Below are positions 1-9,779 of a DNA stretch of 64,000 nt, one piece after another (the first letter of the stretch is position 1; each line of letters opens with the position of its first letter). The stretch spans positions 1,364,001-1,428,000 of the forward strand of contig CM056880.1 in the NCBI GenBank assembly GCA_029876055.1, written 5' to 3'. The notes beneath the pieces are model-generated. The model was not told the DNA's origin. It made no database searches and saw only the letters and a program-made list of their open reading frames with translations. This DNA is from Madurella fahalii (Eukaryota; Ascomycota; Sordariomycetes; Sordariales). A program made the translations under genes and the position numbers.

Positions 1-1931
1 ATCGTGTCAAAGTTCTTGAACGAGAACGCAGGCGCGACGACCCGCCTCTTCTCCGGTATACCGCGGTGCTCCTTCATGCTATTGTAGAAGCCAATGGTGA
101 TGTTGGAGAGATCTACAAAGATGTGGATCGGCTCGCGCGCAACCGATCCGTAGACGCGATCGGACCGCAGACGGGTATCCTCTAACTTCAGATCGCGGAT
201 CTTGTGACGTATGTAACGCTCCTTCCCCAGCTTGGTGGTCCAGTACTTGGGGATAAGCTGATCATTGCGCGGCTTGTACGAGACGTCATAGCAAGTGAAT
301 CCTGTCCACGGCTGGTCTTTCGCCACGGGATATTTGGGCGTCTTCGGCTCCGGTGTGAAGACGGGCGCGGATGCGTCAGGTGCGCCGTTATGTCCGCTGA
401 AGGGGTCGGGCACGTAACCGACAGACTGAGCCGCAGAATTCATTCCATCTGTGGCAAAGGGAATCGTGGCATACGCCGGATTGACGGCATTGAACGCATT
501 GGCCCTCATGCTCGCATTGGCCGCAGCGCTGGCAGCAAGCATGGCACTAGCGCCGGGGAGAGCGAAGAAAGCCTGGCGGAGACCAGCGCCAAGGTGGCCT
601 CCCGAGGCCTGATCGTGAAGATCGAAGAAGCGTGCAGCTGGGGTAGGGGTTGAAACAGCGGCTTCACCGCCTCGGAGTCCAAGCTCTTCGGTAATACCAA
701 AGGAAAGCAAACCGGCCCCGCCGTCCGCATCGTCTATGAAGCTATCCACAGACTCAAACTCTGGGGAAGACAAGACCTCATCAAAGGAATAGGTCGGGCT
801 GCCCGAGTCGACAGAGCCCACAGTGGTCTCGCTGCCGTAATCGGGAGTTGCCGCATGCGGAGAGGGACACTTGATGCCAGGCTGCGGCCGCGGCGTGGCT
901 TGGCTCCCCTGGGAGTTGGGATAGGGGCAATCGAACTTGGGAAAGGGATGATCAAAGACCTTGGCCGTTGGTCTCACTGTAGGTGTCCTGTTGAACTGGA
1001 TATCGTCGAGCGTGATGCTGGCTTGCTTGGGTGTGCTAACTGAAATCTCGTTACCCAGAGTCGCCAGCCTCTTTGTAGGCGTCCAGCGAGACTGGGTGTC
1101 GTCGGGCGTGATGTTAGCCTGTTTGAGAGTGGTTATTGCAGTCTCATCACCCGCGGTTGTCGATCTCTCTGCCGGCATCCTGTTGAATTGAATATCATCG
1201 AGTGCGATGCTGGCTTCTTTGGGCATGGTGACCGGAGCTTTGTCAGGTGTGATGCTGGCTTGCTTGGGCGTGCCGACCGGCGTCTCGTCACACTTAGGCA
1301 CCGATCTCTTGGTCGGCGTTCGGTTGAACTGGATGTCGTCGAGGGTGATGCTGGTTTGCTTGGGCGTGCCCACTGGAGTCTCGTCGTCCACGGCTATCAA
1401 TCTCTCGAGTCTCGCCGCCTTCCAGCGGGCCAGAACTTTCTGGCCTGCCGAAACAAGAACGTCACTGGCCGCTTGCTCAGCGATCTTTTCAGCTGTTTCC
1501 CCGTCGAAGCCTCGGATGATGGCATCAGAAAGCTTCAGGGCGGAAACGGCTTGCGACTCGTCCTGCGCATCGTCGACTTCGCAGAGCAGTTCGTAGTTTC
1601 TTGCTTCCGAACGAACATAGTTGGCAGAGCGCATCATGGCAACAACATCTGGATCAAGGTCTATGGAGTCGGTTTGGTCCGACAGCTCAGTAGACACTCC
1701 ATCTTCAACCGTCTCAAGCTTCACGGTGTTGTTTGGGCCTTGACGCAGCCGGAACTGGTGAGCGGCGCCCGAAAAGAGAGTGGTCTGGTCATTGTTGGAT
1801 AACTGTGAAAGGTGATACGAATGAACGGGTGCACGAAGGCCAAAGTTGCGTGACCACTTCGCGAGGAGGTCAAAGTCGGCTCCGAGGTGGCGGCCGTCGC
1901 GCTCGCGGCGGCCAAAGTAACTGGTCGACAT
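1..1931 (-). CDS. NYN-domain protein with internal repeats, 3' end cut by window edge
   Basis: An open frame runs without a stop from the ATG at 1931 to the window edge, 643 codons so far. The N-terminus (MSTSYFGRRERDGRH) is followed by a mixed charged region, five degenerate copies of a roughly 30-residue repeat (about residues 180-320), a Ser/Pro/Gly-rich low-complexity stretch, and at about residue 600 the segment PIHIFVDLSNITIGFYNS, which continues to AFSFKNFDT at the edge. That segment resembles the first strand of NYN (limkain-b1 type) PIN-like ribonuclease domains, where the first Asp of FVDLSN is an active-site metal ligand. The family is known to bind and often cleave RNA; a role in RNA turnover here is inference. 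The catalytic core and C-terminus lie outside the window. No intron is needed in the visible part. Confidence 0.7.
   Translation of the reverse strand, partial: MSTSYFGRRERDGRHLGADFDLLAKWSRNFGLRAPVHSYHLSQLSNNDQTTLFSGAAHQFRLRQGPNNTVKLETVEDGVSTELSDQTDSIDLDPDVVAMMRSANYVRSEARNYELLCEVDDAQDESQAVSALKLSDAIIRGFDGETAEKIAEQAASDVLVSAGQKVLARWKAARLERLIAVDDETPVGTPKQTSITLDDIQFNRTPTKRSVPKCDETPVGTPKQASITPDKAPVTMPKEASIALDDIQFNRMPAERSTTAGDETAITTLKQANITPDDTQSRWTPTKRLATLGNEISVSTPKQASITLDDIQFNRTPTVRPTAKVFDHPFPKFDCPYPNSQGSQATPRPQPGIKCPSPHAATPDYGSETTVGSVDSGSPTYSFDEVLSSPEFESVDSFIDDADGGAGLLSFGITEELGLRGGEAAVSTPTPAARFFDLHDQASGGHLGAGLRQAFFALPGASAMLAASAAANASMRANAFNAVNPAYATIPFATDGMNSAAQSVGYVPDPFSGHNGAPDASAPVFTPEPKTPKYPVAKDQPWTGFTCYDVSYKPRNDQLIPKYWTTKLGKERYIRHKIRDLKLEDTRLRSDRVYGSVAREPIHIFVDLSNITIGFYNSMKEHRGIPEKRRVVAPAFSFKNFDT
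965..1390 (-). repeat. Five degenerate ~30-residue tandem repeats inside the NYN-protein gene
   Basis: Read on the minus strand, the protein repeats a module close to ETPVGTPKQASITLDDI followed by QFNRTPTKR. Five copies are visible (roughly 1390-1295, 1290-1240, 1240-1155, 1150-1060 and 1055-965). The second is shortened, and the fourth has diverged (DDTQSRWTP for DDIQFNRTP). Each copy carries one or two TP dipeptides, which are potential proline-directed phosphorylation sites. The DNA copies are also similar, which suggests local tandem duplication. Confidence 0.75.
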
Positions 1932-2943
1932 TTTACGATTCGCGCATCAATGGGGTTCCGGAGAGATGGCGATTTCGACGCGGATGGAGATACGGTGGTT
2001 TGACGGGTTTGATTGCAAGAGGCGGTGTTGGGGGTGCGAAACGTGTGCGATGATTGCGGTTGAAGATGGGGAGAGAAGGGTCGTGGCGTTCCCTGGTTGG
2101 GTGCGGAGGAAAGCGGGAAGGCGAGTTCAAAATCGTGGGGTAGGGTTTGTGGCGCGCGGTTCGAGGGGAGGAAACATGGCTTTGGCGGTTGCGATGGTAT
2201 GCGAGAAATCGTGCGTGAAGCGGGAGGGAAGACGCCCTTGGCGATGGGCAAGCTGGAAAGCGAGCTTCTGGGATCAGAAAGTCGGCAGCGATGGAAACCC
2301 AAAGTTGATGACTCGAGGAGAAAGTGGGGCACCCAGCTGGTGTGGTGGCTGCTTGACAGCCTGATGGGGGTGTTTGGCGGGGAAGGAACCCCATCAATCA
2401 CAAGTGGAAGAGCCGCAGAAGATCCTTACCCAATGCGATCACATCTTGGCAAAAGATCGCATCGCGTTGCAAAGAACCAACTTCAATTCAGTCACAATCG
2501 TATATTATCAGGTAGAAGCTTTGGAGTTGTATACTTGGTCAGGTGGATGACCAGATGCCGGTGTCGTTCTCCTTTGGCCTACAGACTTCCGAGTTTGGCG
2601 GAGACACAGTCATTCACTGGCGCCACTGTCGGGCTGTCTGTCATACCGGGAGCTACACTGTCACCCAAGCAACCCACGACCCGACCGGCTGGGTCGTGCC
2701 GCTCCTCGACGCCGATGGGGAGCAGTAGCAGAAGGTTCAAGTTCCCCAAGTTGGATGCAAGCAGGGACACGGGAAGAATTCGGGGCACAGATAGCCTCGG
2801 TTTATAACCTACCACCACCGTTTCAGCACGCCCACATTAAAAAAAAAAAAAAAAAAAATCTCAATGAAAACAAATCCTGATCCGACAATCTTGCGCCTCG
2901 GCCATCCGTACACCATCGAGTAGCACAAAGCACAGCGCAAAAA
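1932..2943. other. Upstream region of the NYN gene; no gene seen
   Basis: Probably holds the promoter and 5' UTR of the minus-strand NYN gene. Open frames here overlap in several frames, begin at non-ATG codons and match no family I know. A 20-nt A tract lies at 2839-2858, close to the tRNA-Gly end; on the minus strand this is a T run that could serve as an RNA polymerase III terminator. Confidence 0.5.
2839..2858 (-). terminator. Oligo-T tract downstream of tRNA-Gly
   Basis: Twenty consecutive A on the plus strand, so T on the tRNA strand, start 86 nt beyond the tRNA 3' end. RNA polymerase III terminates at T runs. The distance is longer than usual and shorter T runs may act first, so the role is tentative. 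Confidence 0.3.
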
Positions 2944-3014
2944 TGCGTCAGCCGCGAATCGAACGCGGGGCCCATCGATGGCAACGATGGATTTTACCAC
3001 TAAACCACTGACGC
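2944..3014 (-). tRNA. tRNA-Gly(GCC)
   Basis: The reverse strand folds into a 71-nt cloverleaf. The acceptor stem is GCGTCAG paired with CTGACGC. The D arm contains TGGTTTAGTGGTA. The anticodon loop TTGCCAT, flanked by CATCG/CGATG, reads GCC. The T loop is TTCGATT. No intron is present. The sequence is typical of eukaryotic nuclear tRNA-Gly. Confidence 0.95.
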
Positions 3015-3910
3015 TGCTTCATTTTGCCTGAATGAGTACTGGTGATGAAGAGTATCTACGTTTTTGTGCCGAGGCTTGGTGTGGGTCTTGGGGTGGAAGC
3101 AGGGGCTGAGTTGTCTGCAGCTTTGGCGGAGGAAGTTGACAAACACTAAGAGTCATACGTCTATTGCGCTAGAAAACTCATATCGTTAAAGGCATTGATT
3201 GATGGGCATACTTTCAATGACAAGTCTGAAGATGTGGGGAAGAGGCAGGTGCCCGCCTGCTCATCCCGCAGCTACCGACCTAGGTTCGCATCGCTCGAGG
3301 AGATGTTATCAAGGGGGCTTTATCATGGTGGGATCGGCAATGCTAGGCGCGTAGACTTCATTGGCCACCGTTGGACGATATTGCAGCAGGTGATCTGTGA
3401 CGTGGCGCGAAAAGGATGTCGAGGATGTGCAAGCAGGACGCGGAGCTGATGCTCGCTACCTGGCAGCTGAATGGCTTAAACTTAGTTGCTTGGTATCGGA
3501 GACACCTGTCTCAAACCGAGTGCCTGATCTTTCAAGGTTTGAATGCAGTCGCAGCCGGCGGTCGGCCACCGGCGCGTTGTGCGGTCTTGTATCACTCGGC
3601 GACCAAGGACGCCATCACTAGTCGATCCATTCCATCCATTGAGATGTAAAGTACAGAATCACAAACCAACTTGGGCTCAACAACGGCTGAACGAAGGACA
3701 TGACCTGCAATGTAACAATCCCTCTTCCAGCCCAGAAACGGTTCTGTATGTTCTCACAGTCCGCGCAGAGGGGTATCCCTGTTCCTGTTTTTTTTTCCTC
3801 CCAAACCCAACACCAACTCCGAAGCCCTAATTAGTCCGAATGAGCCTCCCAGCAGTATCGTGTGATACGCAGCTACTTGTACAATGTCCAAATCGGGGCG
3901 GCTTACGCTC
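3015..3910. other. Intergenic region between tRNA-Gly and the RSC gene
   Basis: No supported gene. It contains the tRNA upstream flank and, at its right end, the 3' UTR of the minus-strand RSC gene. The open frames present are short, overlap one another and match nothing. Confidence 0.5.
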
Positions 3911-6900
3911 TCAGCTCTTTAGGTGTGCCAGATGGACAAAACACTCCTCCAACTTCTTCTTCTGCTCCGCATCCATGTCGCCCCGTCGCAGAGAATCATC
4001 GTAGAACCACTGCAAATTTTTGGTGCGGATCTCGGCCTCGGTCTTGCCGGCATTTTCCGCCCGGCTCTGCCGCATCATTTCCTTCCAGTCTGGTCCCAGG
4101 CTCTGTTGGAGCTGCTCCGTGCCCCGAATCATTTCGGCGGACCAATCCAGAAGGACCTTTTCGACCAGCTCAGTCTGCGCCTTTAGTTCGGATTCAGTTT
4201 GACGTGTGGCGTCAGCCTCAACTGCCGCGGCCTGCTTCTTGTTCGCAGCCTGCTCGCGGGCCAGCGCCTCATCCCTCTCTTTGCGCTTCTTCGCGCGCTC
4301 CTCGCGCAGCTGCTTGATACTGGCTAGATGGCTGACGCTGTGGCCCAATCCGGTGTACTGATCGGCGACCCCATTATTTGATCGGTTAAGCGGCGGCGCC
4401 GTGAAGAACAGGATGCGGCCGTTCTCGTCACGTTGGAACTGCTTACGCACCACGTCCGGGATGGCCGCGTCCACATTCTCCGCGAGGGTGTAGACTTCGG
4501 GGGCGCGCGGCACATTGTACACGTTGGCAGCGTGCGCGTTTGCGTGAGGGATGGTCGCGATGCTAGGTGCGGGCGCCATCGGTTGGCGAGCAGATGGCGT
4601 CATGGCTGGAGCGGGATGGACGGGGCGGTGATTCCGATCAAAGGCCGGAGTGAGGTGGTTTGGTGTCTGGTAATGAATCGGCTGCGGGACCTGGGGCTGC
4701 GCTCCATACTGCGGTGGGTACCCATGGGGTGGGTAGTGCGGACTTGGCTGCATCTGCGGCATCCCAGGGTGCGGCATTGGGACGGGCATTGGCTGGGGCT
4801 GGGGTTGGGGTTGGAGATGGACCTGTGCCTGGTGAGGAGCAGGCGGTGGAACCTGCCGGGGCGCGAAATGCTGCATCTGGTAATGGGGCGATGGCGTCGG
4901 CGCAGGCGCGACAGCAGCGGGATGCGGAGGGTGGAAGGTTGGCGTTCCCGCGACACCGACGTCGCCTTTGATGGGAACTCGGGCAGGGCCGATTGCGAGC
5001 GGCACAGGCGCGACAGCTATCGGCAGCGGATTGGGCTCGGGGGGGGGCGACTCCTTGGGTTCTGTCAGCTTACGCCAGGTTTTCCTACCAAAGCCACCAG
5101 GGCGGCCGTTTGGTTGAGACAAACAAGGCGAGGGGTGAATGCCGATAGGCGAAGGTACAGTGAGATAAGCTTCCAGGGACCATTCGGCGCAGGGAGGGCC
5201 GAGAGACAGCGCCTGAGGCACGCACCAGGCAAACACGAAATAGGTTTGCACGATGCGCGACGTGACGTAAGGGGAAAGGAGACGGATAAAACTTGAGAGA
5301 AAGAGGGAAAGAAAAAGGAAAGGAAGATGGCAACTCACATTTGGCTCCCGCGGACGGCGATGGACAGCTCCAATCAAGGGGGGGGCGTTAGGGCTCCTCC
5401 AGGTCGGCCTCGGCAGGTCGTCGGTCTCTTTGGCGTCTGCCTGCAGCAGGTGTTTGATGGGGCTCGGCACTTTCCTCAGGTTGCGCGGCACATCGAACAG
5501 ATCCATTTCGTAGTCCCTCTCGCGAACCTCGTCGGGCAGACAGCTGGTCCACGTCTTGATCTTGTTGAACTTGAACCTGTCCTCGTTATACCGTGCCTCG
5601 CACACGTACACGGCTTTGTCAGCTGGCAGACCGCGCGGGCGGCCCCTCGGGTACCTCGTGATGAACATGACGAAGCAGCGATCCTCGACATCTTCGATGC
5701 GGTGGTCGCGATACTGGCCCGTCTTGACCACCTCGTTTTCGTAAAAGTGCTTGTCGAAGCGATGCACTGTCTGCTCAGGACGGTAATACCAGCACGCATT
5801 CACCCATTTCTGGCCGGATGCGTCCGACCATGTCCGGTAGATTTGCGCGACGATTGGTTTTGAGAGGTCATTCGGATTGCGGATATGGACCCAGTCGCCT
5901 GCTCAAATGGTTAGATATATTGGCAAGCAGGAATGCCGGTTTGTAGTACTCACCGACTTTCCACGTCTCTCCTCGGTGCTCAATGCTCGCGAGCGGGAGC
6001 TTTCCGTCCTCATCCCGGAAATCATCGTCGGGCTTCGCCTTCTCCTGTTCGGCTAGGATGCGTGCCTGCTTCTGCAGCTCAACTGCGTCCTCATACACCT
6101 CGCTGCCCTCCTCGTTGTACTGCTTGGCATTATCGAACATGAGCTCCAAGTCCTGGAGAGCCTGGTCGACAGTTTGGTACTTTTTGCGCTTGTGCTTCTT
6201 CTTAATGGTGTCCAGTGCAATAGGATTGCGGATCGCGGCGTAGTAGTCGGGCAGCTCTGCTTTGTCAGGAAGCTTCTCGAAGTGGAGGATGCGCACTTGT
6301 CCGTTCTCGTCCTTGAACCTGCGCAACCCCTTCAGGAGCGCCTGGATACGGGCCTCGAGAGGTGTAAAGACCTTGGGCGGTCTGCCACGTTTCTTGTGAG
6401 CATCGTCGCCGTCATCCCCGCCCCGCCTGCTCCCGGTGTGACGACCGCGTCTCCCTGAGCGACGCCGGCCGCCCTCGTCATCAGAATCATCATCTTCGTC
6501 CTCGTCCTCCTCTTCCTCGTCATCCTCGTCTGCTTCCTCCTCTTCATCCTCAGGGGGCGGCGAGTCCTCAAACTCGGGCAGAGGCCCCAGATCAGGAATC
6601 ACAGCCTCCTCGGCGGCGATGGCACCCTCCTTGACCAATTCGGCAAGCTTCTCCTTGAATACCTCGAGGAGGCGGCCAGCGTCTGAGAAGATGGGGGCGG
6701 AGGGCCTGTTGTACACCTGTGCATTGTGGCATATCCGTGTGACATCCCTCACAAACTCGTCAAACTTTTCGTAGGTCTTCTTCCCAAGCTTGGCCTGCAC
6801 AGCGTCTGAAGTCAGCTAAAGTTCCCGAATCAATTGGACGCAGTAATCGACCCACCCGAATGGTACTAAAAGCCATCGGCTCCTTGATGACCTCAAAATA

Positions 6901-7325
6901 GTCTGGCAGGCTGCGCTTGTTTACCAAGCGCTGAAATCCCGAGGCGATCTCGTGGTCCCTTGAGCGACCAATCAGCATCCCGGCGCATCGCAGAGAGGGA
7001 TCTGAAGGGGGGCCGAAACTCACTCTCCGTCAACCTTGATTGTGTAGTGACACAGGTACTCGGACGTCTCCCTGATGAGCTGCAGCAAGTCTCGCGAGTC
7101 GTCATCTTGCTGCGGCTGCTCTGCATCGTCGTCGGGCTCGCCGTCTGCATCTACGTCCCCATCTGCATCAGCGTCGCCGTCGGCGTCAGCATCACCATCC
7201 GCGTCTGCATCGGCATCCTCGTCTCCCCGGCGCGTCGCGTCGTCGACATCCTCCATCTCGACATCCTCGTCGACATCGCCCTTGGCCTCGATGGATTCGC
7301 GCACCTCGATCGCGTCGCTCGGCAT
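3911..7325 (-). CDS. RSC1: RSC1/RSC2-type chromatin-remodelling subunit (tandem bromodomain, BAH)
   Basis: Five exons in descending order: 7325-7024, 6958-6856, 6794-5954, 5898-5339 and 5053-3911 (about 982 aa). Exon 1 encodes an acidic Asp-Ala repeat and the start of bromodomain 1, which continues through LPDYFEVIKEPMAFSTIR and ICHNAQVYNRPSAP. An acidic block and a basic AT-hook-like KKRGRPPK precede bromodomain 2 (LPDYYAAIRNPIALDTIK, MFDNAKQYNEEGS). A BAH domain follows (GDWVHIRNPND, YYRPEQTVHR, CFVMFITRYPRGRP), then a Pro/Gln-rich linker and a charged coiled-coil tail. This order is that of yeast Rsc1/Rsc2, subunits of the RSC SWI/SNF-type remodeller that bind acetylated nucleosomes. The acceptor of intron 4 is ambiguous because the intron stays open in frame. 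The ATG at 7325 is chosen as the first Met of the conserved acidic N-terminus; a 5' UTR intron just upstream is possible. Confidence 0.9.
7130..7235 (-). repeat. Asp/Ala(Gly) codon repeat in the RSC1 N-terminus
   Basis: Near-perfect repetition of GAT/GAC-GC(A/C/G) codons encodes alternating Asp-Ala with Gly steps for about 35 residues. It looks like replication-slippage DNA and is likely to vary in length between strains. Confidence 0.7.
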
Positions 7326-8373
7326 CCTGGTGCGCTGCGATCGGGGAGTCGGTTTAGTCGTGGTTGGGGAAAATTGAGAGTTCCTCTTGGCGGGCGAGAT
7401 CTCGCCTCTAGGACGCTCGCGCAAAGTGGGCATCGCGGTACACGAAGCAGGGTTTCCAAGACACAAGAGCGGAAAGGGGGTACCTCGACCGACCGACCGA
7501 GTCAGTAGCCGGCTTGAACTCTCCACACTGCAACAGCGCGCACAAGCAGACGTTAGCTCGCAGAATGCCAGGGACCCGCTGCTCCGTTAACGCGTTGAAG
7601 GCCCCATTAGATGATTAGCGCCTTTTCATCCTCAGCTGCTGACCACTGTGATTGGATCTCCCACATGGCCCGTGCGGGGCTCGAGATGCCCAAGCATCCT
7701 GTTGTTAGCTTGCGACCTGGAACTTGACAGACAGTCACTCTGCCCCGCCAACAAACCGTTCTATGCTGTGAGACGTGCTCTACTTTAAACAGTCATTGTC
7801 CCAGTTATATTTGAGGTTTTATCATTTTGGGGTTCTCGTTCCCTTTTTCTTTGTCCAATCTCTCGTTCTTTGCTGCCGGGAGGCTACGTGGCCGGTAAAC
7901 CGTTAACAGCCACAACGGCTGTGACGTCGGCTTTCCAGGCCCTGCCCAAACCCCGAATTGGGCAGGTCGTCCCAAGCAGCGAAGTCAGTGTGCAACTCGG
8001 GACTTTTATGAAACTGAAGAACCGCTGCTTCTGAAAACCTTCTGCAATCAAGGCGGTTCGCTGCCGTGCCTCCTGGTATGGGACGCTTAATGATTCCAGG
8101 TTCTGACTGTGCGCCTGGCTGAGAATATAAAGCGCCAAACCGACCAACTCTCTGCTCTGCACTTCTTTAGGATTTTCTGATATCTAGCCCGGATTTGGCT
8201 TGTTGTGCGGTATATAAAACCCTTTGCCTTTTAGTGCACGTATCCACATGGCCGCTAATCATCACTATCGACAGCTCGACTCTGCCCCTCCTCGTTCGGG
8301 TATCATCAATCGTTAAGTTACCCTCGGTATTACCCATGACATTGGGCTCAGCAGCAGCGGATCTAGCATCACT
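7326..8373. promoter_or_regulatory. Shared upstream region of divergent RSC1 and OTU1 genes
   Basis: This interval separates two divergent start codons and so contains both promoters. A TATA-like element for the plus-strand gene is annotated separately. No other gene is supported. Confidence 0.6.
8211..8217 (+). promoter_or_regulatory. TATA-like box upstream of OTU1
   Basis: TATATAA lies 157 nt before the OTU1 ATG, a plausible distance for a fungal core promoter with a short 5' UTR. The assignment rests on sequence and position only. Confidence 0.45.
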
Positions 8374-9496
8374 ATGAAGATCCAGATCAGTCTCCGTGCC
8401 CCCAACGGGCAGTCTCGTATTCAGATCGACGATGAGTCGACAGTAAAAGAATTAGTCGAGCTCATCAAGGCCAAGACCGAGCTCAACAACTTCACACTCA
8501 AGTACGGATATCCACTGAGAGCCCTAGATATTAGCGCACCATCACTGGGTACCAGTATCAAAGACCTGAACCTCCGAGGAGAGACCATTGTCGTTGCCCG
8601 TCTTGACTCCCCGCCGCCCTCCACAGCCACCCAGGCCGCGTCGGCGCAACCGCAGGCAAAGCCGTTCACTCCCAAGGGGATAGAACCGGATGAGACGTCC
8701 CTCGAATGGCCAGAGAGGGGCGGGCATATTGGTTAGTCTTGGTGTTTGCAAATGGTGACGGGAACCGCTAACAAGACCCTGCAGTGCTCCGTGTCATGCC
8801 CGACGACAACAGCTGCATGTGTAAGTGCCAGCTTTATGTCCGCCCGTACATCAGCACACTGACCTCACCCCAGTTACCGCATTTGGTGGCGCCATTGGCC
8901 TGGAGAACCCGTCAAGAGTCCTCCGCGACCAGGTGGCAGAGTACATCCTACAACACCCCGATAAGTACAACAAAGCGATCCTTGGCGACGACCCTCGACG
9001 CTACACGACCCGGATGAAGCAGATGGACACTTGGGGCGGCGCCATTGAGCTCTCTATCCTCTCTGACATCTACAACCTCGAGATCAGCTCCATAGACGTC
9101 AAGGCAAGTTTGCAAACCCACCTCCCAGGGCCCAATCTAATATCGGCAAACTAACTTGATCACTAGTCGCTCCGCATAGACCGCTTCGGTGAAGGCAAAT
9201 CCAATCGGGTCATTATCCTGTACTCGGGAATCCACTACGACAGGATAGCCTTCTGCATGGACCTGAGCTACCCCGTCGAGGTGGACGTGACTCGATGGTC
9301 GACAGACGACGAGGAGGTGCTGGACAAGGCACGCGAGCTGGCCCGCCGGCTGCAGAGTTTGCACTACTACACTGACACGACGGATTTTGTCATCAAGTGT
9401 GAGCAGTGCAACTGGATCGGGCAGGGCACGAAGGAGGCGGCGAAGCATGAGAGAGAAACGGGGCATGGGCAGTTCGGGGAGTTGAAGATTGAGTAG
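8374..9496 (+). CDS. OTU1: Ubiquitin thioesterase OTU1 (YOD1 family)
   Basis: Four exons (8374-8731, 8785-8820, 8874-9103, 9167-9496) encode 317 aa. Residues 1-85 form a UBX-like ubiquitin fold (MKIQISLRAPNGQSR...). The OTU protease domain starts at MPDDNSCMFTAFGG, where Cys130 is the nucleophile after the Asp of the PDDNSC motif. The catalytic His lies in ILYSGIHYD near the end of the domain. The C-terminus has a C2H2 zinc finger (CEQCNWIGQG...HERETGH). Yeast Otu1 removes ubiquitin chains from Cdc48/p97 clients, and the same role is expected here. Intron 2 interrupts the codon after Met131. Intron 3 (9104-9166) begins with GC, not GT, and only that donor keeps the conserved frame IDVK-SLRIDRFG. 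The gene converges with the formamidase 283 nt downstream. Confidence 0.95.
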
Positions 9497-9779
9497 TAAA
9501 GATATAATAGAAACTGGAAGATGGTGAATATAGAGGTTGGTGCGGGGGAGAGGATAGCGGGCATCAGCGACGCTGCTTATTTCTATCTGCGGGCATCTGG
9601 CGGGGGATTGAAGTTATTCAGAACCCCTAGGTCTGACCGACCAACGCACAATATCACTCCAGAATAGCCTCTTCGCCATTTAACCAGCCTCTGGTGAATA
9701 TCATCACACTGACATACGCCAACCCCGAAAATACAAACCACGAAAATACAAACCACGAATGGCCCACGTCTGCCCTCTC

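Noticed and set aside
2097..2807. 236-codon plus-strand open frame upstream of the NYN gene
   Set aside because: It begins at TTG, lacks any recognisable segment and overlaps frames on both strands.
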